From Hydractinia symbiolongicarpus (lineage: Eukaryota > Cnidaria > Hydrozoa > Anthoathecata > Hydractiniidae), in NCBI RefSeq assembly GCF_029227915.1, contig NC_079884.1:8432001-8496000 (forward strand): DNA of 64,000 bases, written 5' to 3'. The notes beneath the pieces are model-generated. The model did not search any database, had not been told where the DNA came from, and saw nothing but the letters and a program-made list of their open reading frames with translations. How positions within the stretch are numbered: the first letter of the stretch is position 1; the number at the start of each line of letters is the position of its first letter. Of this stretch, positions 24,707-34,416 are shown piece by piece. The translations under genes and the position numbers were made by a program.

Positions 24707-25975
24707 GTCTCGCCCGATTTAACGTATGGTTTTCTCGAAGCAAACAACGCCCTCTACAAGCATCAATTTGGCTTTAGGAAAAATTACTCGACTTCTCAAA
24801 CACTTCTGAACATCTCTCAAAAAATTATGGATGCTCTTGATAAAGGAAATTATGCATGTGGAGTGTTCATTGATCTTCAAAAGGCTTTTGATACGGTTGA
24901 TCATGAAATTTTGCTTAAAAAGCTTTTTCACTATGGAATTCGTGGTACCCCACTCTCACTATTTAAGTCTTACTTAACAGGACGTCAACAGTTTGTATCC
25001 ATCAATGGAAATATATCAACTAGTAATCTTATCAGGCATGGTGTCCCTCAGGGCTCTGTTTTAGGACCTCTTTTATTTTTAATTTATATTAACGACCTGC
25101 ATTGTTCAATTAATTTTTCTTTGGTGCATCACTTTGCTGATGACACCAATCTCTTAAACTTCAGTAAATCTTTGAAACAACTGGCCAAACAAATGAATTT
25201 TGACCTCAAGCTTCTTTGCCATTGGCTCAATGCCAATAAAATTTCTCTTAATGCTAGTAAGACTGAGTACATTGTTTTTAAACATACACGGAAACCTCTT
25301 AATTACGATTTTAGGCTTTTTATCAATGGTAAAAGGCTTATACCTAGTAATTGTATTAAATATCTTGGTGTTCTATTAGATTCTGATTTAAGCTGGAAGT
25401 CTCAGATCAATGATACTGTTGCCAAGCTCAAGAGGGCCAATGGAGCTTTAGCTAAACTTCGTCACTTTGTGCCTTTAAATGTTCTTATTCTAGTTTACTA
25501 TGCCATTTTTCATTCACACTTGCAATATTGTAATCAAATTTGGGGTCAGCCAAACAGTCTTGATGTCAATCGTATTACTGTTTTGCAAAATTTTGCTATT
25601 AGACTCATGTCTTTTGAATCTCGAAGAGCATCATCCAGTCACCTGTATGGTAATCTTGAGCTCCTCAAATTCTCTGATATTGTCAAATGTCACAATATTC
25701 TATTTTTACATAAACTATTTCATGAAAAATTGCCTGCTTCTATCCTTAATACATTTGCGGTTGACTTCACCCATGCTCAAGGCACTCGGGCAGAGAAAAT
25801 TGGTTTGATCAATCTCCCTACCTTTAATACTATTTCTTTTGGTAAAAACTCAATTAGATTTAATGCCATTAATTCCTGGAATAAATTGCAGTCTTTAATG
25901 ACTAGAAAATTTGTCTCCCTTGATTATTTTAATCTTAGAAGTGATCTGAAAAAGTACTTTGTTTCCTCTTACTAA
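24707..25975 (+). CDS. LINE reverse transcriptase (partial ORF2)
   Basis: Open from 24707, with the first ATG at 24827, so there is no natural start; this is the C-terminal part of a retrotransposon ORF2. Visible RT landmarks in order: HQFGFRKNYST, VFIDLQKAFDTVDH (first catalytic Asp), HGVPQGSVLGPLLFLIYIND, HHFADDTNLL (catalytic Asp-Asp), WLNANKISLNASKTEY, and KYLGVLLDSDLSWKSQI in the thumb-like region. The frame is uninterrupted to the stop, so the copy may be fairly young. It lies in the same orientation as CaV2 and the MORN gene but is independent of them. Confidence 0.92.
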   Translation, partial: VSPDLTYGFLEANNALYKHQFGFRKNYSTSQTLLNISQKIMDALDKGNYACGVFIDLQKAFDTVDHEILLKKLFHYGIRGTPLSLFKSYLTGRQQFVSINGNISTSNLIRHGVPQGSVLGPLLFLIYINDLHCSINFSLVHHFADDTNLLNFSKSLKQLAKQMNFDLKLLCHWLNANKISLNASKTEYIVFKHTRKPLNYDFRLFINGKRLIPSNCIKYLGVLLDSDLSWKSQINDTVAKLKRANGALAKLRHFVPLNVLILVYYAIFHSHLQYCNQIWGQPNSLDVNRITVLQNFAIRLMSFESRRASSSHLYGNLELLKFSDIVKCHNILFLHKLFHEKLPASILNTFAVDFTHAQGTRAEKIGLINLPTFNTISFGKNSIRFNAINSWNKLQSLMTRKFVSLDYFNLRSDLKKYFVSSY

Positions 25976-26283
25976 TCCTTCCTGAATTGTCAGACTTGGC
26001 CATTTATTTCCCGCTTGGTTGTTTATCATTTGACCCACTTTTATGTGTGTGTTGTTTTGTGCGTCTCGTATCGTTTACTGTAATTGTCCAAGGGTGGCCA
26101 TACCCTTTGCCTTAGCTTTATGCTATTAGGTATGGTCTCCCTTCAATAGCATTATATATTTTAATTTTGTTACCCTGACTAATTATGATATTTATTTTCT
26201 TTTTCTTTATATTTATTTTCTTTTAATTTTAATTGTATATATATAACTGCTATTGATAAATAAAATATCTATCTATCTATCTA
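24707..26283 (+). mobile_element. 5'-truncated non-LTR retrotransposon (LINE, Jockey/CR1-like superfamily)
   Basis: The reverse transcriptase C-terminal half is followed by a 3' UTR (25976-26283) ending in AATAAA and a short (ATCT)n tail at about 26268-26283. A microsatellite tail and 5' truncation are normal for LINEs copied by target-primed reverse transcription. No endonuclease domain is present. The clade assignment rests on motif style only. Confidence 0.88.
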
Positions 26284-27198
26284 ACCCCCTTACTGCTCAA
26301 ACGTTGATTTACCATGATCAGGGTAGATTCACCTGATTAGGAAAAGATCCAGCACTGAACGCTCTTTAATATTTCAGTAAAACATATCTAAAAACGCTAT
26401 TCGCTAACACTATGGTGTGTTTGTTATTACTAAATGATTGGTAAACTCGTTCTGTGTAACATTACTCTCACTTGGATTAAGTCACCTTATCCACCCTCCA
26501 TCTATATTATATAGAACAACTTCACAAACCCTTTATTAGTACTTTGAAATACACTAGGAAAGTCATCATCAATGTTACCCTCCCTATCAAATTTACCCAA
26601 CTTGACAGTACAGGCACTCTCCACTTATCTGAAGACCCATAAGTTTGCCAGGTTACATGTAAGTTTGTCATATTGTTTTTTGAATGCTTCTCGTTGTGTT
26701 CATATTGATTAAATTTGATTAAATATTAATGGAAATCATTATAATAAAAGGAACTGTAAATTTATTTTTAAACCAGTAAACAACCCAAAACAGGAAAAAA
26801 ATAAGGGCTAACTAGATTAAAATCTGATCCTGACGAACTTATGTAACTGCTGTGCAATGTTTGGTGGCTGTTAAACCTGTGTATCTCGCTTTACTATGTG
26901 TTATGTTGGAGTATATATAATGTAGTAAATGCTATGTGGAACATCTATGTTATTGTTTTTCACATTAAATTTAGCGTTGGACTCGTTACCTGCCTGACAA
27001 ACTTATATGACCTGACACTAGCTAGTTATAGCTAAATTTCAGGTGATAGATTTGGAAAATCAGTAGAATTTGTTGCTATAGTGGTGGTTGACATTTGGCT
27101 TAACCGACAAATCACATTTGCTATAAAATTCTGCTGGATGAAAACAATGCTAGTTCATCAGGATAGAATGCTAAAAATGTGGAAGAAGAGATCATCAG
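26284..27198. other. Intergenic, no gene seen
   Basis: AT-rich spacer between the LINE tail and the hAT-like element. A short ORF beginning at 27081 runs into the element and has no motif. Confidence 0.5.
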
Positions 27199-28847
27199 CA
27201 GGGGCGGATTTAGACTTCGGCCACTTTGGCACTCGCCTAAGGAGAAATTTTTCCATTGAGAAAATCATGTGTCTCTAAAAGTAGAAATTGAGTTAAAGCA
27301 ACGCTTAATTTTTATTATAAGCGTTTAACAAGGTTCCTTCGCGCTCAGGTTCCGAGTTAATAATTTTATCCCCACCCAGGAGTGTTTGCCGAGGCTCGAC
27401 TCTCTTTCGATGTGCTTTGCCGAGGTACTATGGTTTTCACGGTAGTCGAACTACATTTTGCCACATTTCATTGGTTTTGTTGCTCTTGATTCCTTTGTTT
27501 TCTGCCGTAAAAACAGTCGACTTCGGCGGCTGCCGAAGTGTGGACTTTAGAACCCTCCTAAGCAAAAGAAAAACAAAAGAACTATGACTTCAAGAAGAGT
27601 CTCGCCGAAGTGTGGACTTTTGGACTCTGGTTAAAACAAAAGAATTTGTGACGTAAAAAGAATCTTGCCGAAGTGTGGACTTTTGGACTCTGGTTAAAAC
27701 AAAAGAATTTGTGACGTAAAAAGAATCTTGCTAAAGTGTGGACTTTTGGACTCTGGTTAAAACAAAAAAATTTGTGACGTAAAAAGAATTTCTCCGAAGT
27801 CGTCCATATTAGCGGTAAAAGAAAGATTGACATTAGGGCATGGGTGCATAGGAATAATTTTCCTTTTTTTATTGCCTCGCGGTAGCCGGTCGGTTTGATA
27901 GGTTCAGCCAACTTCGGCAAGCACCTGAACTGAAAGAAGGCTAAGGAATCGTTTTGTATTGACTTGCACAAAGTAAATATATGATTGCGGAATGAAGTTG
28001 AACAATGCTACTAAGAAGAAACATTACTGGAAAACATTTATTCTCTGTGTCAGCTGTGATTGCAGAAGAAAAGTAGCTTGGCAGAAAAGCAGGCTTTGAC
28101 TTAACAAAAATCATAGCATCAATTTGTATGTTAATTTGTATGTTAACTTTTGTAGATTCAAATCTTCTGGCAGTAGACACTTTCCAAACAATTTTTCAAC
28201 ATGTCACAAGGCTAATAAAGAGAACACTAGTTTTTAGAGAAAGACTTTGACAAGACTTGATGATGTTTTGGTTTGAAATCTCTAGCGTCATATCGAAATA
28301 ATCCCTGGAGATGGTGCTAATTATATACAGTTCAAATAAGTTTTATTTAATGGGTGAAATGGCAACGTTTTTTAACATTTGCACTAAAGAAGTTGTCATG
28401 CTGATAGGCATGGAAAATGTTTATGGTTTTACTAACATGGCGATAATGACATCTTAAAAGTGTGAGCCAGAAATGGTTACTGATAAATAAAAACAGTTTT
28501 TTTTGCTTTAAGCTAATAGGGCTAAATATTTTTTGATTGAATGTTCTGCTAAATCAGCGTTCATTCTTTCGTTTTCGTAGGTTGTTGTGTTGTAAGTTTG
28601 TTTTTAATTAGCTATTGCTGCTTAAAAATCCAAATTTTAAGTAGTGCTGGCCTTTACCTGGACAAAATCTTGATATAATCTTGCCATTTTTTATTTTATT
28701 GTATTTATCTGTTGTTGTTTAACAGCACCCCCTCTAGACCCCCAGCTGATTTGACATGCGCAATTTTTGCTACGTGAAAATCATGCGTGGACTTCGTTTC
28801 GCTTCGCAAATCCGCCTAAGGAGAAAAAAATCCTGTATCCGCCCCTG
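27199..28847. mobile_element. Non-autonomous hAT-like DNA element, 1.65 kb
   Basis: Begins CAGGGGCGGAT and ends ATCCGCCCCTG, a terminal inverted repeat typical of hAT transposons. Flanking octamers (ATCATCAG / ATCAGGTA) agree only in the first four bases, so the 8-bp target duplication is decayed or absent. The block CGCCTAAGGAGAAA appears near both ends in direct orientation. There is no transposase; a 129-codon minus-strand ORF is a translation of the internal tandem repeat. Confidence 0.7.
27604..27790 (+). repeat. 63-bp tandem repeat, 3 copies, inside the hAT-like element
   Basis: Units start at 27604, 27667 and 27730 with GCCGAAGTGTGGAC (GCTAAAGTGTGGAC in the third) and contain GTGACGTAAAAAG. 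A diverged fourth copy lies at about 27529-27603. Since 63 is divisible by 3, the array stays open in one minus-strand frame and gives a spurious repetitive ORF. Confidence 0.85.
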
Positions 28848-29313
28848 ATCAGGTAACATAAATGCAAGCTGCTTCACAAAATTAAAAAGCAAAGATTTTT
28901 TTGGTTAGAAAAGTACCTTGCTGTTTAAAAGAATGCGATCCTTTTCTTGCCAAGATCCAAACCTATTACCAGCAAAACATTTTCAATATTTTGTGAACAT
29001 GCTTTGAAAGTAGCTCTAAAATTTATCATGTGTTGATTTGTTGGAACTGTTTTGTTATAAACATAAGAAAACGTTGTGAAATTACTCTATACTTGTAGCA
29101 TACTAAATTCAGTGAGTTGCATACAACACTTTGTCTTCTTATTCGGAGATTCTTTGATTACAGAGGCTGTCTCCATATTTAGTTTTCTGTTTCAACAGTC
29201 AAGGGATCAGCAACAAAATATATAAAGTTTAACAAAGTGCAAGAAATTCATTAATAGTTTTGTGTAAAACCTATATATTCTTTTTAATTTCAACAAGAAT
29301 TGTCAAATGGATA
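28848..29313. other. Upstream flank of the MORN gene
   Basis: No ORF of note. AT-rich, presumably holding the promoter and 5' UTR of the following gene. A pyrimidine-rich stretch ending CAACAAG near 29300 could be an acceptor for a leader exon. Confidence 0.3.
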
Positions 29314-31290
29314 ATGGGTTTGTCAATGTGCTGTCCAGCTGAAGAAGAAGAAGAAGAAGAAAAAGGGTACCTGTTTGCACCAGATGTTGACACCTACGAT
29401 GGAGAGAGAAATAACAAAAAACAAAAACATGGTAAAGGGGTGTATTATTATTCTAATGGAGATATTTATGATGGATGCTGGCACAATGACAAAAAACATG
29501 GCCAGGGTGAATACAGATTTCGTGATGGAAAAGTGTATGTCTAACTTGTTTTGTCTAAATGAAGTGCAGGCCTTTATATTTTTAGTGCTGTGACTACCAA
29601 CAAATTATCAATTTCTGGGAATTAATGATGTTTCTTTTCTACTAAATTCCAAAAAATCCAAGTTTAGCCAATCAAGTATAAAAAGTATATATATGCATGC
29701 TTATGTTTTGTCAACCCAATGTTTATTTTTAGTCTGATTGGCTACTTTAAAAAAGACCAGTTTGTTGGTAATATAAGATGCGAAGAAGAGGATAGTGGGA
29801 AAGGTAAAAAGAAGAAAAAAGAAAAAGCTGCTAAACCACTTTGGATTGATGATGATGGACTGTAAGAAATTATGTTTGTATTTAATTGTCTTTTACTCTT
29901 TTGTGCTTAATTGTAGGGGGGGGGGGGGGGGGGGGTCGAATTGCACTTTTTCAAATTTTTTACCCCCAAAATCATTTTATTAATGACCCCTCCCCCCATT
30001 TTAAGCCGAGTAGTCATCAAGTGTATAGATCTTTCTTTTTTGAGGGAATAACACACATGGCTGAGCAGGGACCTGCCCATTGAACTGTGACACAAACTTC
30101 ACCGTTAAACTGCACTGCCAGGTATTCTCGTTAAATAGCTTTTGAATAAGACAAAAAAAACCACCGCATCATTTTATTTTCACCACCCCCCCCCCACCCT
30201 CATTTTACAGAAAATTTCGTGATACCCCCTTAGGTCATTATATTATGACCCCCACTTTATGAAATTTTCCTCAAAGTACCCACCTCCCTCCTTGACCCCC
30301 CTACAATTAAGCACAAAAGAGTATAAAAAATTAACCTTGGACGTCATTTTTTTTCTTGAAGTCATGCTGGCCAAGCTTAGTTATTCAAGTGTTAAGTACA
30401 TTTTTTTCTTCCTTTCACCTTAAGTGTTAAGGTGTAAATTCTCTACCTATTCCCCCCTCCCCCTTATTATAGGAGATCAAAGTCTATTTTTTAGAAAAAA
30501 CTGTTAGACCTCCAAGAGTATTTTATTATAAATGGTTAACTTGTCAGCATGCTACATTAGTGCAGGAAATTATTTTTACACATTATTTTTTATGTTTCAG
30601 GATAAGAAGTTCAACACCTCCTCCAGCAACGAATTCGCCAGGACAAAAAGAGCAAAGGTACAACATCTAGATTTGTATAAACTCTTATTGTAAGCACTTC
30701 ACTCTTAGTTTGTGCAGTTTATTCATAAAATTTAATATAGATGGAAACTTAAAATGTTATATACATATAAATCATGAAAACATTCGACTAACTTATTTAC
30801 AAAGTGACACTTTTTTACGTTTGGTAGTATCATTTTTGCTGTAGTTTATTTGCATTTTTACTGTAGTTTATTTGCAAAATACATAAAAATGAAATCTTTT
30901 AATAATAATCTTTGTTACAGACCCCTTTATTAAAGCGTTGCTCATAAAAATTGTAATCTTGTATTCGAGAAAATCAAGATATATGCATTTTAGAACTTTT
31001 TTTCGAATGAAAGAAAAACTATCTGTCAAGGCTTTTTAATGAAGTCTATGTGCTCCTTGGTTTTTGTAGTTTCGGAAGTATAGAGAGTTTTATTTGTTTT
31101 CGCGTTAAGGAAATTAATCGATCCACGTTCTCAGTACGATGGTTTGACCGAGGAGCAAAAAGATTTACGGATGAAAGCTGAGCAGCTACGTCGAGAACGA
31201 ACCATGCGGTTGAGAGAAAGACACGAGAAGACAACTGAAAAAATGAGAAAAAAATATAACCTACCGAGTAAGAGGACTTCCAACGCTTAG
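29314..31290 (+). CDS. MORN-repeat protein with a complexin-like C-terminal helix (4 exons, 195 aa)
   Basis: Exons 29314-29534, 29733-29861, 30601-30657 and 31110-31290 join in frame. The start is the first in-frame ATG. It gives MGLSMCCPA, with Gly2 and Cys6/Cys7 as in N-myristoylated and palmitoylated proteins, followed by a Glu run. Residues about 22-80 hold MORN-type motifs (TYDGER, HGKGVYYYSNGDIYDGCW, HGQGEYRFRDGKV, LIGYF), which often mediate membrane or protein contacts. A Lys-rich linker and a Pro-rich stretch (STPPPATNSPG) follow. The last 60 residues are a charged helix: DPRSQYDGLTEEQ, then LRMKAEQLRRERTMRLRERH and MRKKYNLPSK. That end recalls the complexin central helix (R..ER...(I/M)R.KY), but the full match is modest and the remaining complexin tail is missing. 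An overlapping out-of-frame ATG at 29307 could reduce initiation. The structure is well supported; the function is unassigned. Confidence 0.75.
29895..30322. repeat. Poly-G/C MITE, copy A (intron 2 of the MORN gene)
   Basis: Terminal inverted repeat: the left end ACTCTTTTGTGCTTAATTGT then AGGGGGG, with the exact complement at the right. A run of about 20 G follows the left terminus, and several C runs lie inside and at the right. No coding capacity. Related in layout to copies near 37.7 and 39.0 kb. Confidence 0.75.
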
Positions 31291-31479
31291 ATGTAAAGTC
31301 GAATTATTATGCGCGAAAATTTTATTATTTTTCTATATTTTAAAGTGCAGTTCAATCTTGCTATAGAGGACATGGTAAAAAGCGGAAACTTTTTGCAGGG
31401 GACACAAATTCTCGGAACTGTGTGAACATTTCCCTTGAAAGCGGACACATCATTTTTGCGGGGAAATTAAAACACGAAG

Positions 31480-31485
31480 AATAAA
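31480..31485 (+). terminator. AATAAA downstream of the MORN gene
   Basis: First AATAAA after the stop codon, about 190 nt downstream; a plausible polyadenylation signal. Confidence 0.4.
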
Positions 31486-34416
31486 TTACTTCTCTTTACG
31501 TGACACATTTGCCTACTTTGACATCAATCCATCAATCAAGTTTATTAATGTCTTTTTTAAACTCTATTGTCTCCATAAAACAGGTAATTCACAGGTATCT
31601 CAAGGTCAAGACAAGCTCATCTGGTTACTCTCTTGCCTGTGACCGCTATAGCCAGGTGGACTGTATTTATAATTTGTTCGACCATCAGCGTTTTGTTAGG
31701 AGCATCACTTACTTACAGAAAAACTAAATTGAGATTTTTCGTTAGATTTGGTTTTTGTGCAGGCGCTTAATCCAAAGTTGAGATAAAATTTCTAATATTG
31801 ATTTCAACTTGGATTATTTATACATATGAGCGATCAAACAGTCAGATTTTTAACAAGGTAATAGTAGTGCAGGCCATTATGTAACAGAAAAGGTGAGCAC
31901 GAACGTATTAAATTTTATTGTTGAGTCTGATTTTTAGGTAGTACTAGATGTCAAAAAGTCAGGGTGCCAAAAAAGTTTGTGTCTGGAAGCAGAAAGAGGA
32001 CAAAAAACTGAGCAAAAAACATAAGAACTATATCTTGAAAATGTTTCAGGGGAACCGCTAATGCAACTTCTTGGTCACAAAACAGCGATTACTGGGATTA
32101 TACATTACTATCGCAACTATTTTCTCTATCAGTGGTCAGAAATTGTACTTCCAAAAAGAAAACACAAGTATTTTCGTCTTTCTGTTGTAATCAGACTAAT
32201 TCAGTAGATGAGCCAACTAAGGCTTTCACCATATGTAGTGAAATACGATTTAAGTTTCAGGTACTCAGACTTTTTCTGCACTCGCTCAGCTAAATCTGAA
32301 TATTTCACACGGATTTCAAGTTACTTTAACGCGAAATATGCGAATTAAATTTATATTTCGGATTTCTATAAACCTTTGTAAATTAGTACTTAAAATTTCT
32401 TCATAGCAGTATTTTTGTAAGATATATGTATATAAAATTATATTTTTATATGTGCGATTTTTCAGAATTATCTTGCAGCATGGTGAGTAGTAGTCAGTGA
32501 ACAAACTCGTGCAACTTTTTGTTTTACCTGTAGCCTCGTTCTGTTATCTTTGACAACCTCATTTACAAGAAGCGATTTTAAGGAGCTTTGTCAAACGTTA
32601 TTTGATGGAGACGGAGAATTCAGCAGGTTCTCTTTTATTTTTTCCAAAAATGCGTGCAAATTTATAATTTGGTACTTTACTTTTACGGAATTTTTGCGAA
32701 ACTTATTTTTGCGATATTTGACCCTATTTACAAAATTATGTTCAGGGGGATTAAATTTTAAAACCAAATATAACTTCCGAAAAATTAGACAAATGTGAAC
32801 AATCTGAAAATAAGTTCCGCAATTTTTCTAAAAACTACCGAATAGCAAAAAATAATCCTGCAGACGATGATTTTTAAATAATATATTTATGTTGTGCTGT
32901 GATAAACACAGGTGTTTGAAGAACTTTCTCTTGTTATTTTCTTTGAAAAATTTAAAATTATGTTTTTCGTAAGAAAACTTTCAGTGCGCAAACAGTTCTG
33001 CATGAGAGTTTTTAATCGCAAAAATAAGTTCCGGAATTTGTATAAAAACCCTTCGAATGGCAAGAATTTGTCTCAAAACTTTTTCTTCTAGCCTTCTCAA
33101 TCTAGAAAGTAAGTTTCTTAATTTTTTTTTCCTGAGGTATGCGATTTATACGAATTTATATATATAGGTTAGAGTTAATTGGATGTATTTGTAAATATTT
33201 GATATGATCATTTTTTAAAAGCAAAATCTAAGTATTTAAATGATTTCTGAGAACCTATTTTTTCACTCTGCAGTAGACAAAATAAAGAAAGTCGTTCAAA
33301 TGAATCAATATGAATTTGTTATCTGGAGTTTTCGTCACACATCACTAAGTTGATTTAGCTGTATCATATATAAAATGCAAATTTTTAATAAATATTTGAA
33401 ACATAGGAGGTTGCGACAATTTTTTTATTATTATTGTTAAAATTTTATTATTAAAATGAGATTTAAATTCAAAAAACAGATTTGGCTGAAATAAATAAAA
33501 TGGTATTATCCAATTTTTTTTATAACTGATATCTTTCTCTCGCCTTTTCAGCATTTGCGTGCTATCATTAGTTACTTCGAAGTAAAATTCAACTTGTTAT
33601 TTTCGTGTATATGATTATAAGTTAATTTTGCCGCCAAAAATTGATTTGTTATTCAAAAAAAATTATTCTCTTGGAAATTCCTGCAATCGGCGACTCAAGA
33701 CGGCGAGATAAGAACTAAGATTTAGGGGTCATGGCCAAAGCAACTGCATTTTTAACAGCCCCCAGACCTTGAATAACAACAAATTCAAGCCAAATATTTG
33801 GACTTGCTAACTTTCGAAAAATAGTTCTCGCGATAATTAATTAAGGACAAAGGCTATAAAACTTGACACAATTATTAATCAAAATCAAAAACTATTTACC
33901 ATTAAACATCAACGTAATTAATTTTTGACAACGTAATCACATTTTCCACAAAATTCTTTCATTCTTTCGGATGTTATTTTTGTCTAATCATCTACAATAT
34001 GTCAAGTATGATTAGATCAGAAATGATGTTACCCAAATTTTTTTCACACGGCTCCTACTTAGCTGGGTGTAACGGCACAATGAAAAAACAGGCTTGTTTG
34101 ATAAAACAAATGAGGTTGAGTGTTCAACAAAATAAACGGATAGTAATAAAATATATAAATAATTTCTTACAACACAACTTATATATTACACTTATAAGAC
34201 CAAACAACCTAACTTCATAGAGGGTAGTTTTTGTCATCCGATTGTTAGAAGATGCATAGAAAAGTCACTTCAGTGTCCAATATAAGCAGCAAAAGAGGAA
34301 ACGCCATGAGTTAACAAACCCTACTGTCTTCCCAGTCTTCCGGTCTTTCAAGTAGTTTCGTTGACGGTAACACGACATACACTTCTTCCGAGTCATGATA
34401 GGTGGAAGGATTTATG
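31486..34416. other. Convergent intergenic region between the MORN gene and ZZZ3
   Basis: No supported exon. It lies between the 3' ends of two convergent genes. Around 31345-31475 a GAGGACA...GCGGACACA pattern suggests a decayed pogo-like MITE. At about 32673-33060 an imperfect inverted repeat (GCGAAACTTATTTTTGCG / CGCAAAAATAAGTTCC) suggests another non-autonomous element. Confidence 0.4.

Noticed and set aside
27582-27971. 129-codon minus-strand ORF with FFLRHKFFCFNQSPKVHT repeats
   Set aside because: Translation of the 63-bp tandem array inside the hAT-like element; no gene signals.
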